A stretch of 59,845 bases of DNA from Pseudomonadota bacterium (lineage in GTDB: Bacteria > Cyanobacteriota > Vampirovibrionia > Obscuribacterales > Obscuribacteraceae). Position 1 is the stretch's first letter. Every line of letters starts with the position of its first letter. Shown one piece after another: positions 1-8,436 of the stretch. A program made the translations under genes and the position numbers. The notes under the pieces were generated by a model. The model was not told the origin of the DNA. It saw nothing but the letters and a program-made list of their open reading frames with translations, and searched no databases. The DNA lies in assembly GCA_021324135.1 (NCBI GenBank), contig JAJPJO010000374.1, positions 1 through 59,845 of the forward strand. The letters are read 5' to 3'.

Positions 1-1
1 C

Positions 2-880
2 GCTACGGAAGCCGGGCGCATGGGCGGCAATATTTATTCCGACATGCAGCGCTACGTCAATCAAATGGAATGGCGTTTGACTTTCGAGTCATGGAAAATC
101 ATCGTCAACAGCAAACACATGCTGAGCGAGCTGGAGAGAAACTTCAACGTTCCCCACGACAAAATCGTCATCGTGCCAAACGGCACCGATCCCAGCCATT
201 TCGATTTCGCCTTCGATCCAAAACCGCTGCGGGCCAGTTTTGCCGCCGAGCATCAGAAGATTGTTCTGTACGTCGGGCGCCTGGTCAATGAAAAAGGCGT
301 TCAAACCTTGCTTCATGCCGCTCCCATGATCCTTTCTCATTTTCCCGGAACGCAATTTTTGATTGTCGGCACCGGTTATTTCATGGATGAGCTCAAAGGC
401 ATCGCCGCCGGGTTGGGCATCGATCACAACGTCAAATTCCTCGGTTATGTTTCCGATGAGGAATTGTTGCGGCTCTACAAAATTGCCGATGTCGTCACGA
501 TTCCGAGTCATTATGAGCCTTTCGGCATCGTGGCGCTGGAGGGCATGGCCGCCAATGTGCCGGTGGTCGTCTCCGATGTCGGCGGACTGCGCGATTTCGT
601 CGAGCATATGGAAACGGGCGTCACCACCTATGCCGGCAATGCTCAGAGTCTGGCCTGGGGAATTCTGGAAGTGATCCGCAATCCGCAATTGGCCCAGAAG
701 CTGCGCAAAAATGCCTATGAAAAGGTGCACAGTATCTACAATTGGAAGAGCATTGCTCGCGCCACCTACGATGTCTACGGGCAAGTTCTTCACGCATCCA
801 GAGCGCTGAATGCCGGAGGCGACGGGCGCAAAGCCGATGCCTCGAGAGCCGGGGCGGCAAAAGTTGGTTTGAAAGAGTGA
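2..880 (+). CDS. Glycosyltransferase family 4 protein, 5' end outside window
   Basis: This is the C-terminal part of a GT-B fold, GT4-family glycosyltransferase, which transfers a sugar from a nucleotide donor to a cytoplasmic acceptor. The frame is open to the window edge, and the first residues (ATEAGRMGG) match the HATE-x-GR-x-GG loop that lies inside GT4 enzymes, so the true start is upstream and the Met at 20 is internal. Visible are the start of the second Rossmann domain (KIVLYVGRLVNEKG), the donor-binding EX7E segment (EPFGIVALE) and the following GGLRDFVEH loop. The C-terminal 25 residues are a Gly/Ala/Lys-rich tail. The acceptor cannot be told. The next gene supplies a nucleotide-sugar enzyme, so a polysaccharide or glycolipid role is a reasonable inference. 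Confidence 0.88.
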   Translation, partial: ATEAGRMGGNIYSDMQRYVNQMEWRLTFESWKIIVNSKHMLSELERNFNVPHDKIVIVPNGTDPSHFDFAFDPKPLRASFAAEHQKIVLYVGRLVNEKGVQTLLHAAPMILSHFPGTQFLIVGTGYFMDELKGIAAGLGIDHNVKFLGYVSDEELLRLYKIADVVTIPSHYEPFGIVALEGMAANVPVVVSDVGGLRDFVEHMETGVTTYAGNAQSLAWGILEVIRNPQLAQKLRKNAYEKVHSIYNWKSIARATYDVYGQVLHASRALNAGGDGRKADASRAGAAKVGLKE

Positions 881-1042
881 GAATGTTTGATGAGCAATGC
901 TTCCAATCCATCAGCAAAACGGCATGAGGAGCAAGGGCTCACCAATTCACACTTGGCACCAGGTATGGAGGGCGGCGCTACTTCTACATCGAAACGGCGC
1001 GCTCGCAAAGCAGAAGATTGATAATCGCTTCAGGAGGAGTGG

Positions 1043-3613
1043 ATGATGAAAGCTGTGATCATGGCAGGCGGATCGGGAACGCGATTGAGGCCTCTGACCT
1101 GCAATCTGCCCAAGCCGATGGTGCCCGTGGCCAACAAGCCGATGGCGCTGCACATCGTCAACCTGCTAAAACAGCACAACATCAAAGATGTCGTTTTCAC
1201 CCTTCATTACCTTCCCGATGCGATCAAAGATTACTTCGGTGACGGCTCCGAGTTCGGCTGCCGGGTCGAATACTCGGTGGAGGAAGGGAAACCGCTGGGG
1301 ACGGCGGGATGCGTCAAAGCGATCCAGGACAAGCTGAAAGACACGTTCCTGGTCATCTCAGGCGATACACTCACCGACATCAATATTACCGAAGCGCTCG
1401 AGTTCCATCGCAAGAAAAAATCGAAGGCTACTCTGGTACTAAAGAGAGTGCCGAATCCCTTCGAGTACGGTCTGGTGATTACCGACAAAGACGGGCGCAT
1501 ACAGCGCTTTCTCGAGAAGCCGAGCGCCAGCGAAATATTTTCCGACACCGCCAACACAGGCACGTACATTCTCGAGCCGGAAGTCCTTAAATATATTGTT
1601 CTGGGACAGGAGCAGGATTTCTCCAACGATCTCTTCCCGCTTTTGCTCCTGCGCAACGAGCCGATGTACGGCTACGTCAGCGACGCTTACTGGTGCGATA
1701 TCGGCAATTTGCAGATGTATCGCCAGGCGCACAAAGATTTGCTCGAGGGCAAATTGAAAATCGATCTGGATGTGCCGACGGCCGAGGAAGACGTCCTCAT
1801 CGGCGAGGGTACGACAATCGATCCGAAAGCCAGACTGCAAGGCCCGATCATTATCGGCTCGAATTGCCGTGTCGGCCGCGATACCGAAATCGGCCCGTAT
1901 ACGACAATCGGTGACAACGTCGTCATTCAAGAGCAAGTCTCCATGAAGCAGCCGGTGATCTGGTCGAACGTTTATATCGGCAACAACGCCCAGTTGCGTG
2001 CCTGTGTTGTTTGCAACAATGCCACCGTACATGATGGCGCCGAAATTTTAGAGGGCGGTATCATCGGAGCTAACACGACCGTCGGACAGGAAGCGACGGT
2101 CAGTCCCGATGTGCGTGTCTGGCCTGACAAAGTGATCGAGTCGGGCTCGCGCGTTCTGACATCACTCGTCTGGGGAACCAGGGCCCCCCGCACCTTATTT
2201 GGTGCCCACGGCGTCAGAGGCCTGGCAAACGTCGAAATCACTCCTGAGTTCGCGGTCAATCTTGCCGCCGCATATGGTGCGACTCTCAAAGGCGGGCCGG
2301 TTCTCGTCAGCCGCGACTACTGGCCGGTGAGCCAGATGATCACCCGGGCGGTTATCGCCGGATTGGTTTCCGTCGGCATAGAAGTGCAGAACCTCGAGGC
2401 AACGCCGCTGCCCATCTCTCGTTATTACATTCAAACCCAGCGCGCCGCAGGCTTGATTCACGTGCGTGTTTCGCAAAGAGAGTTCGACAAAATCACCGTC
2501 GAGTTCTTCGACAATCAGGGCATCAGCATAAACAAAAAGCTGGAGCGCAAGATCGAAAATACGTTTTTCAAAGAAGACTTCCCGCGCTGCAAGCCCTCCG
2601 AGGTGGGCAACATCGTTTATCCAAGCCGCGTCAAGCAGTACTACAAGGAAGCATTCCTTGAGTGCATCAAAGGTCAAGTTTTCGAAGAGAACAAAGTGCC
2701 CTTTTGCGTCATGCCCGGCTCCAACTTCACTCGCCGCACGAAAGCCGGCGATTTCGCCACCCAGGCGCCGAAAGTGGTCGTCGACTATGCCATGGCCGAG
2801 ACGGGCGTCATCCTTCCCGACCTGCTCGGCGAGCTGAGTATCGAGACCGTGGTTTTGAACGCCTCCATTCGCGTCAATCCACCCAGACCTGAAGAACGGC
2901 TGGCCATGCGGAAACAGCTTGCCGACGTCGTGAAAGCGCTCGGTGCCGAGATGGGCGTTCAAATCGGGCGCAACGGCGAGCAGATGACCCTGGTCGATGA
3001 CACGGGTCAGATAATCAGAGGAGAACTGCTCCTGGCGCTGGTTGCCGACATCATCTTGCGCGACAAGCCCGGCAAGACGATCGTCGTGCCCGTCAATGCC
3101 AGCTCAGTGATCGAGCGCATCGCCGAAGAGCACGGCTGCACGGTAGTGCGCTGCAAGGCGTCCGAAACCGAGATCGGCAATACGACCTCGAAGACGAAAG
3201 ACGCGGCGCTCGGCGGCAGCTCCAGCGGCTGCTTCATTTTCCCCGAATTTCAAAACGGCTACGATGCGCTCTTTTCAGTTGGTCAGGTGCTCGAGCATCT
3301 CACTTATCAGGGCCGATCTTTATCAGAAGCAGTGAAGAGCCTGCCGCCGCTGATCTATCAGGTCGACTCCGTGCATTGCCCGTGGGAGCGAAAGGGACAG
3401 GTCATGCGGCTCCTGGTCGAGAAACATCAAGACAAGCAGGTCGAGCTCCTCGACGGCGTCAAGATTCAAACGCGACCCAACCACTGGATTCTGGTTTTGC
3501 CCGATGCTGTAGAGCCTCTGGTTCACATCTACGCCGATGGTTGCGACCTGCAAAAAACTTCTGCTGATTTGAATGAATACACCGATTTAGTTCGCTATTT
3601 GCAGAAAGCTTGA
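1043..3613 (+). CDS. Mannose-1-phosphate guanylyltransferase fused to a degenerate phosphomannomutase-like domain
   Basis: The N-terminal third is a sugar-phosphate nucleotidyltransferase: AGGSGTRLRPLT near residues 9-20 followed by the KPMVPV substrate loop. It would make an NDP-sugar, probably GDP-mannose, from the sugar 1-phosphate. Residues about 255-370 are hexapeptide repeats of a left-handed beta helix. Residues about 385-856 follow the phosphohexomutase fold (HGVRG, ITPEFA), but the active-site loops are changed. The TASHNP loop reads RVSQRE (Ser477 kept), the metal loop DGDGDR reads IGRNGE (641-646), GGExSGH reads GGSSSGC, and the RPSGTEP loop reads LPDAVEP. Similar fusions are known in Cyanobacteria. 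AGGAGG at 1032-1037 serves either of two adjacent ATGs (1043, 1046). Mutase activity looks unlikely, and the half may be structural or regulatory. Confidence 0.9.
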   Translation: MMKAVIMAGGSGTRLRPLTCNLPKPMVPVANKPMALHIVNLLKQHNIKDVVFTLHYLPDAIKDYFGDGSEFGCRVEYSVEEGKPLGTAGCVKAIQDKLKDTFLVISGDTLTDINITEALEFHRKKKSKATLVLKRVPNPFEYGLVITDKDGRIQRFLEKPSASEIFSDTANTGTYILEPEVLKYIVLGQEQDFSNDLFPLLLLRNEPMYGYVSDAYWCDIGNLQMYRQAHKDLLEGKLKIDLDVPTAEEDVLIGEGTTIDPKARLQGPIIIGSNCRVGRDTEIGPYTTIGDNVVIQEQVSMKQPVIWSNVYIGNNAQLRACVVCNNATVHDGAEILEGGIIGANTTVGQEATVSPDVRVWPDKVIESGSRVLTSLVWGTRAPRTLFGAHGVRGLANVEITPEFAVNLAAAYGATLKGGPVLVSRDYWPVSQMITRAVIAGLVSVGIEVQNLEATPLPISRYYIQTQRAAGLIHVRVSQREFDKITVEFFDNQGISINKKLERKIENTFFKEDFPRCKPSEVGNIVYPSRVKQYYKEAFLECIKGQVFEENKVPFCVMPGSNFTRRTKAGDFATQAPKVVVDYAMAETGVILPDLLGELSIETVVLNASIRVNPPRPEERLAMRKQLADVVKALGAEMGVQIGRNGEQMTLVDDTGQIIRGELLLALVADIILRDKPGKTIVVPVNASSVIERIAEEHGCTVVRCKASETEIGNTTSKTKDAALGGSSSGCFIFPEFQNGYDALFSVGQVLEHLTYQGRSLSEAVKSLPPLIYQVDSVHCPWERKGQVMRLLVEKHQDKQVELLDGVKIQTRPNHWILVLPDAVEPLVHIYADGCDLQKTSADLNEYTDLVRYLQKA

Positions 3614-3858
3614 AAGTCTCGGCTCTCTGACTATCGGCGCCGCTTCCTGCCATCTTGTCACGTTGATGGATGTATGAAAGGATGGATGTCAGGAGTGGAG
3701 GGCAGGGGGAAACAAGCGTAAAATTAATCTTGTTTAGAAGCCAGATCCTATTGGACGCAAGTGGCGTTGATCCAGCTGGATAATGGCTTTTGATCGTGAT
3801 TGGACTTGCCTCTGGCGGGGCATATCCACACTAGGTCGTCAAGGAGGCTCTATTAGCT

Positions 3859-4653
3859 ATGCGCCCAGGGCAGTCTTCTAATAAGAAGGACAACCAGCCT
3901 AACCGGAAATTCATCGATCGCCATACCGCCAGCCCGCAGGGGCTGCAGCGAGCCATCGATCGGGCGGCCTACGGCACAGGCGATAAAACAGTAGACGGGG
4001 TGAACGCGGTCGACTGGCCCGCCGGAAACGCCGAAAAGGTTATCGTCTACCAGGATGCAGGCACCGGCGGACCGGGCGGCAATACTGATTGGATGAGCCA
4101 ACTGAAGCAAAACTCAATGCAGTTTCTCGCCGATCAGCGCGGCGTCAACATGCAGGAGATTTATAAGCAATCGGTTTATCGCACAGGCATCGCCATTCTC
4201 GTTGATAAAATTTACGGCCTTCTGCAGCGTTACACCTTTGAATTTAACCAGGTCGCAGCCGGTACGGATCTGCACGTCGCCGGCACCATATCTGGTGACG
4301 TCACCGAAGTGACAAGAATGAATCGCATGCGCGAAGTAGAAGAGACAGCGACCTACTTCCGCTGCCGATTCTCCACCAGACATTTCGCACTCACCGTCAG
4401 AGGCTCGGAAGATACGGTCGAGGCATACATTCTGCCCGTCAATCAGGTCATGGCGCTGAGCCAATCTGAGAATCAGTACACACCACTGTGCGTCATCCAG
4501 GTAAAAATAAGCGAGCAAGGGATGATGTGGCGAATGCGAGACGGCGAGCCGCCGATCGATACATTGGACCAGTTGTGCATGTGGCTGTTCACCAAACTGA
4601 TCGAAGAAACGAAATATGTTGTCGACCGGATGCAGAAGCCACCCGGGATGTGA
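3859..4653 (+). CDS. Hypothetical protein, 264 aa
   Basis: I do not recognise a family. The first 60 residues are polar and basic, with no signal peptide or membrane segment. The rest looks like a compact mixed alpha/beta domain, with a helical start (NSMQFLADQRGVNMQEI), alternating strands around residues 150-235 and a C-terminal helix (LDQLCMWLFTKLIEE). The frame ends cleanly and has coding-like composition. It stands alone between the sugar nucleotide gene and the Gln/Ala-rich protein gene, with about 245 and 176 bases of non-coding sequence on the two sides, so it is probably its own transcription unit. Upstream, AAGGAGG at 3840-3846 lies 12 bases before the ATG, a somewhat long spacing. 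Function is unknown. Confidence 0.7.
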   Translation: MRPGQSSNKKDNQPNRKFIDRHTASPQGLQRAIDRAAYGTGDKTVDGVNAVDWPAGNAEKVIVYQDAGTGGPGGNTDWMSQLKQNSMQFLADQRGVNMQEIYKQSVYRTGIAILVDKIYGLLQRYTFEFNQVAAGTDLHVAGTISGDVTEVTRMNRMREVEETATYFRCRFSTRHFALTVRGSEDTVEAYILPVNQVMALSQSENQYTPLCVIQVKISEQGMMWRMRDGEPPIDTLDQLCMWLFTKLIEETKYVVDRMQKPPGM

Positions 4654-4829
4654 GGAATTATTCTTTCCCCCGGCGTTTTGCTGGTTAAATTTCATGGACA
4701 GTGGTAATAAAATGATAGGCGCTTTCTGCGTTTCAAGTCTCGTGAACAATAAGAGGCGTCTATCGGCGGAAGGCACTGTTACACTGCCTGAGCATAGACC
4801 TAGATGACAACAAGGGGTTCTTCCTGACA

Positions 4830-6017
4830 ATGGCCACAATCAACCCAGAAATGCTGAAGCAGCTTCTCCAGGAATTCGAGGAGAAGGAGCTGGTAACTCA
4901 GGAAGAAATTAATGCCATCAACGAGCAGATCAAAGAGCTTGAAAAGCGAATCATCGGATCCAAAGAAAGATTGGAATCAGTCGCGAAAGACCGAGAAAAA
5001 ATTGCTCAAATGAAGGCTCGCTATGCTGAGGGGGATTGGTCCTCGGTGCTCAACGAGATCAAGGAGAAAAACGGCAGACCCAGTGCGCCCAGCGCCCAAA
5101 GCAGTGCGCCACAAATGCTCGCCGATGAGATTGTCGCTCAGCAGCAGGCTCCCGTGGCGCCACAACCGGCTTTCAGCGCTCCAGTCGCGCAACCGGCGCC
5201 CGAACCTGCGGTCGCTTATGGGCAAGCAGCCCAGGAGGTAATCACCTTCGATAATTTGCCATCCGTAGCACAAGCCGAAGAACAGGTCGCCGCAGCAGCC
5301 GGTGCTCAGCAATACGAAGTTGCCGCCCAGGCAGCCGCCGATCAAGCCGCCGCACAAGCCGCACACGATCAAGGGCAGCAGGCCGCAGCACCGCAAGATC
5401 AATCTCTATCGAGCGGCTTGTTTTCGTTCAGCAATCAAAATCAGCAACAAGGACAAACAGATATTCCGTGGGCGCCACCACCTTCGATGACATGGGAATC
5501 GGTTGGCAGCCACTCAACCTTCCCGACTCAAGATCAGCAATACGCATATCAACAGCAACAACAACAGCAGCAGCAAAATGTTTATCAGCAGGCTGCCCCT
5601 GGAGCCGCACCCGTTCAACCTCCTCAGGGCCAATCTCCGTTTGCCGATCCGAACGCTTTCCAGCAACAACAGTACGCACAAGCCCAGACGGATGCGCAGG
5701 CGCAGGCGGAAGCTCAAGCACAGGCGCAAATGCAAGCCCAAATGCAGGCACAGCTGCAAGCTCAGATGCAGGCCCAGGCAGCGCAAATGCAAGCGCAAGC
5801 AGCACAAATGCAAGCACAGCAGATGCAACAACCAGGAGCCGCTCCCCAAGCCGATCCGAACGCACCGCAGCAACAGTCCGTTTTCACCAATGCATATGAT
5901 GAAGAGTTCGACATCAGCGAAGCATTGCGCGGCGAGGAAGAGCAGGGACAAGACAAGTCGGGCGGCGGCGAGAGCGACAAGAAAATCAAAGACGCGCTTC
6001 GCGGTCTCTTCAGTTAG
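4830..6017 (+). CDS. Gln/Ala-rich low-complexity protein with N-terminal coiled coil
   Basis: Residues about 8-65 form a charged coiled-coil-like helix (EFEEKELVTQEEINAINEQI and onward, then KSKER-type heptads). Residues about 85-345 are extremely rich in Gln, Ala and Pro, with runs of glutamine near residue 242 and an AQAQMQAQMQ-type degenerate repeat around 285-335. The last 50 residues are acidic and then basic (DEEFDISEALRGEEE, KIKDALRGLFS), with the short motif ALRG occurring twice. There is no signal peptide or membrane segment. Such composition suggests a flexible scaffold or a condensate- or assembly-prone protein, but no function can be assigned. It is a single gene with no close partner. 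Codon use in the repeat is CAG/CAA plus GCx, giving a shifted local base composition. Confidence 0.8.
   Translation: MATINPEMLKQLLQEFEEKELVTQEEINAINEQIKELEKRIIGSKERLESVAKDREKIAQMKARYAEGDWSSVLNEIKEKNGRPSAPSAQSSAPQMLADEIVAQQQAPVAPQPAFSAPVAQPAPEPAVAYGQAAQEVITFDNLPSVAQAEEQVAAAAGAQQYEVAAQAAADQAAAQAAHDQGQQAAAPQDQSLSSGLFSFSNQNQQQGQTDIPWAPPPSMTWESVGSHSTFPTQDQQYAYQQQQQQQQQNVYQQAAPGAAPVQPPQGQSPFADPNAFQQQQYAQAQTDAQAQAEAQAQAQMQAQMQAQLQAQMQAQAAQMQAQAAQMQAQQMQQPGAAPQADPNAPQQQSVFTNAYDEEFDISEALRGEEEQGQDKSGGGESDKKIKDALRGLFS
5680..5830 (+). repeat. Degenerate Gln-Ala-(Met) codon repeat
   Basis: A run of short units encoding Ala-Gln and Ala-Gln-Met-Gln, built from alternating gcn and car codons. It lies within the coding sequence of the Gln/Ala-rich protein. 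Length variation among strains would be expected by slippage. Confidence 0.7.
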
Positions 6018-6094
6018 TCATATTCTCGGACCTTCTTAAGCTGTGCCGTTAGCGGCTGCGATTTCAGATTGCAAACCCGTAGAATGCGGTGCTA

Positions 6095-6112
6095 ACCTGA
6101 TAAAACACAGGT
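6095..6112. promoter_or_regulatory. Inverted repeat ACCTG-N8-CAGGT upstream of the catabolic cluster
   Basis: A perfect 5-bp inverted repeat with an AT-rich 8-base centre, about 130 bases before the biotinyl carrier gene. The size and symmetry suit a dimeric repressor's operator. A second inverted repeat (GCGCCT at 6124-6129 with AGGCGC at 6149-6154) follows directly. Neither has been matched to a known regulator. Confidence 0.3.
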
Positions 6113-6239
6113 CATAATCGAATGCGCCTGCTTTGATACCATAAATGGAGGCGCCTTCTAATGCTGAAGCGCCGGAGGACTCTGACTTTGCAAAGAGTCT
6201 GCATCACTGACCGAGATCCGGATGTAAGGATGGAGCGCG

Positions 6240-6452
6240 ATGAAACAGATTGCAAGCATGATGGCCGGTGTAGTTGTCGAGATCCTGGTAAAGGCCGGCG
6301 ACAGCGTTTCCGATGGAATGGAAGTTGCCATACTCGAGTCGATGAAAATGCAATTGCCGGTGCAGTCAAATCAATCGGGAACGGTCAAGGAAATAAAGGT
6401 GGCGAGCGGAGATTTCGTCAATGAAGGCGATTTACTCATGGTGCTCGAGTAA
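6240..6452 (+). CDS. Stand-alone biotinyl carrier protein, 70 aa
   Basis: This is a single biotin/lipoyl-attachment domain. The biotinylation motif ESMKM puts the acceptor at Lys36. The flanking GDSVSDGMEVAILESMKM and SGTVKEIKVASGDFVNEGD segments are the two halves of the flattened beta barrel. It has no linker and no N-terminal extension, so it is much shorter than classical AccB. Small carriers of this type serve acyl-CoA carboxylases such as methylcrotonoyl- or propionyl-CoA carboxylase. Here it heads a cluster with HMG-CoA lyase (63 bases downstream) and an enoyl-CoA hydratase, which favours a methylcrotonoyl-CoA carboxylase role. The carboxylase subunits are not in the window. A GGAG lies just before the ATG (about 6231-6234). 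Confidence 0.85.
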   Translation: MKQIASMMAGVVVEILVKAGDSVSDGMEVAILESMKMQLPVQSNQSGTVKEIKVASGDFVNEGDLLMVLE

Positions 6453-6514
6453 GTCCGAATCAGGCGATGCGCGCCAGGCGTCATAAATTCTAGCGAGCGG
6501 CAAGGAGAAACATC

Positions 6515-7525
6515 GTGTTCGACAATTTGCCGAAGAGGGTAAAAGTCGTAGAGGTCGGGCCGCGCGACGGTCTGCAGAATGAGCCGAACCAGGTGCCGAC
6601 CGCCGACAAGCTCAGGCTGATTGAAGCCTTGTTCGATTCGGGCTTGCCTTATGTTGAGGTGACATCCTTCGTTAGCCCGAAGTGGATTCCGCAACTCAGC
6701 GATGCCGGCGAGGTCGCCGAGGGTCTGCGCTCGATCAGGCGGAACTCTGCAACTTGCCTGACGCCGTCATTCACCAGGAGCACAACCACTTCCTGCCTGG
6801 TTCCCAATCTCAAAGGATATGAGCGCTTCAAAACGAGCGGCATTGACGAGCTTGCTCTGTTCATGTCGGCGACTGAAAGTCACAGCAAGAAGAACATCAA
6901 CAAAACGATCGATCAGGCGTTCCAGGCGCTGCAAGAAGTGATTGATGCGGCGAAGCCCGACGGCTTTCGCATCCGTTGCTATGTTTCGGTTGTGTTCGAA
7001 TGCCCCTACGAGGGCAAGACCGAGCGCGAACAAGTTCTCCGCGTTACCGAGCGGCTTGCCGGCATGGGCGTGGATGAGATTTCACTGGGTGATACCATCG
7101 GCGCCGCCACACCAAAAGATGTTTACGACATAGTGGATCACGTCGCCAAACACGTCGATAAGAAGCATCTGGCTCTTCATTTCCACGACACGCGTGGAAC
7201 GGCGCTGGCCAATGTCTTAGCAGGGCTGGAAGCGGGTGTCACCATATTTGATGCCTCAATAGGCGGCATGGGTGGCTGTCCGTACGCACCAGGAGCCGCA
7301 GGCAATCTGGCTACCGAGGATCTCGTCTATATGCTTCACGGCATGGGGATCGAGACCGGCATCAATCTCGAGAAACTGGTGGACGCCGGGGCTATTGCCC
7401 AGGAGATTGTCGGTCACACGCTTCCGGGGCGCTATCTTAAGGCCGCTCTTTCGACGCGGCAGAAAACGGAAGACAAAGCTGTACAGTCATGCAGCGAAAC
7501 TTCAGCGAAGCACAATTGCGCCTGA
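6515..7525 (+). CDS. Hydroxymethylglutaryl-CoA lyase
   Basis: It cleaves HMG-CoA to acetyl-CoA and acetoacetate, the last step of leucine degradation, in the cytoplasm. It is a DRE-TIM metallolyase of 336 residues. Visible are the catalytic VGPRDGLQNE near residue 17, the metal-binding LHFHDTRG histidines, and the family signature GGMGGCPYAPGA with its catalytic cysteine, followed by NLATEDLVYML. The start is GTG at 6515, supported by AAGGAG at 6502-6507. The last 20 residues form a polar tail beyond the usual end. The gene lies between the biotinyl carrier and enoyl-CoA hydratase genes (24-base gap to the latter), so the three are probably cotranscribed. It is distinguished from isopropylmalate synthase-type relatives by the GCPYA signature. 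Confidence 0.92.
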   Translation: MFDNLPKRVKVVEVGPRDGLQNEPNQVPTADKLRLIEALFDSGLPYVEVTSFVSPKWIPQLSDAGEVAEGLRSIRRNSATCLTPSFTRSTTTSCLVPNLKGYERFKTSGIDELALFMSATESHSKKNINKTIDQAFQALQEVIDAAKPDGFRIRCYVSVVFECPYEGKTEREQVLRVTERLAGMGVDEISLGDTIGAATPKDVYDIVDHVAKHVDKKHLALHFHDTRGTALANVLAGLEAGVTIFDASIGGMGGCPYAPGAAGNLATEDLVYMLHGMGIETGINLEKLVDAGAIAQEIVGHTLPGRYLKAALSTRQKTEDKAVQSCSETSAKHNCA

Positions 7526-7549
7526 AAACAGGTAACGGGAGAGAGGAGC

Positions 7550-8389
7550 ATGAGTAACGTGGTGGCAATGAAAGATGATGTTTTATTGATCGAAGTCGAC
7601 AAAGATTCTCCGCTGGCGTGGCTGAAGCTGAACCGCCCCAAAGTGCACAACTGCTTGAACCGAGACCTGCTCCGCGCCATCATCGCCGCCTGCAATGATC
7701 TGGCTGACAATAAGGCGGTTCGTGTCGTAGCGATAATTGGCGCTGGCAGCAAGGTCTTTTGCGCGGGCGCCGATCTGGCTGAGCGAAAAGGAATGAGCTT
7801 TGGCGAAACGCTCGATTACATTGCCCTGATTCAAAAGACAATGAATGCTGTCGAGGCGCTGCCGCAGCCCGTCATCGCAGCAATCAACGGCTCGGCATTT
7901 GGTGGTGGAACGGAGTTGTCTCTCGCCTGCGATTTGCGAGTGATGATGGACGATGCAACTTTGCGTTTGACCGAAGTGAAGCTTGGTATCATCCCTGGTG
8001 CGGGCGGAACGCAACGACTGCCGCGACTGATCGGCAAATCGAAAGCCAAGGAGATGATTCTGACTGCCGCTCCAATCGGTGCCGTTGAGGGGAAAAACAT
8101 CGGGTTGATTCATCGCGTCGTCGAGCGAGACAAGAGCGAAGAAGTTGGCGATGGCTTCAGCAAGCAACTAATGAATGAAGTGCAAACCTGGGCGGAGGAA
8201 ATTGCAACCGCCGCACCGCTTTCATTGCGCCAGGCGAAACGAGCTATCGATGAGGGATTTGACAAAGACCTGGATGCCGCGCTGGCAATGGAAACGCGGG
8301 CGTACCTCGAGCTGATCAATACAAGCGATCGCCTGGAAGGGCTTGCCGCTTTTCAGGAGAAACGCAAACCTGTTTATAAAGGCGAGTAG
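7550..8389 (+). CDS. Enoyl-CoA hydratase/isomerase family protein, probable methylglutaconyl-CoA hydratase
   Basis: This is a crotonase-fold enzyme of 279 residues. The oxyanion-hole segment CAGADLAERK and the second one NGSAFGGGTELSLACDLR are intact. Both catalytic glutamates of hydratases are present, one in GGGTELSL and one in LTEVKLGIIPGAGG. The GAGGTQRLPRLIG stretch is typical of the AUH / LiuC group, which hydrates 3-methylglutaconyl-CoA to HMG-CoA. That is the step directly before the neighbouring HMG-CoA lyase. The substrate is therefore inferred from gene context plus subgroup-like motifs, and a general short-chain enoyl-CoA hydratase remains possible. AGAGAGGAGC precedes the ATG. 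Confidence 0.88.
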   Translation: MSNVVAMKDDVLLIEVDKDSPLAWLKLNRPKVHNCLNRDLLRAIIAACNDLADNKAVRVVAIIGAGSKVFCAGADLAERKGMSFGETLDYIALIQKTMNAVEALPQPVIAAINGSAFGGGTELSLACDLRVMMDDATLRLTEVKLGIIPGAGGTQRLPRLIGKSKAKEMILTAAPIGAVEGKNIGLIHRVVERDKSEEVGDGFSKQLMNEVQTWAEEIATAAPLSLRQAKRAIDEGFDKDLDAALAMETRAYLELINTSDRLEGLAAFQEKRKPVYKGE

Positions 8390-8436
8390 CTCGTCACAGT
8401 TATATGGAGCTGCGATGTAAGAGAAAGACCCTTAAG

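Noticed and set aside
5428-5951. Leu- and Arg-rich long frames on the reverse strand and in a second forward frame over the Gln/Ala repeat
   Set aside because: They result from translating the repeat in other frames and have no start signals or domains.
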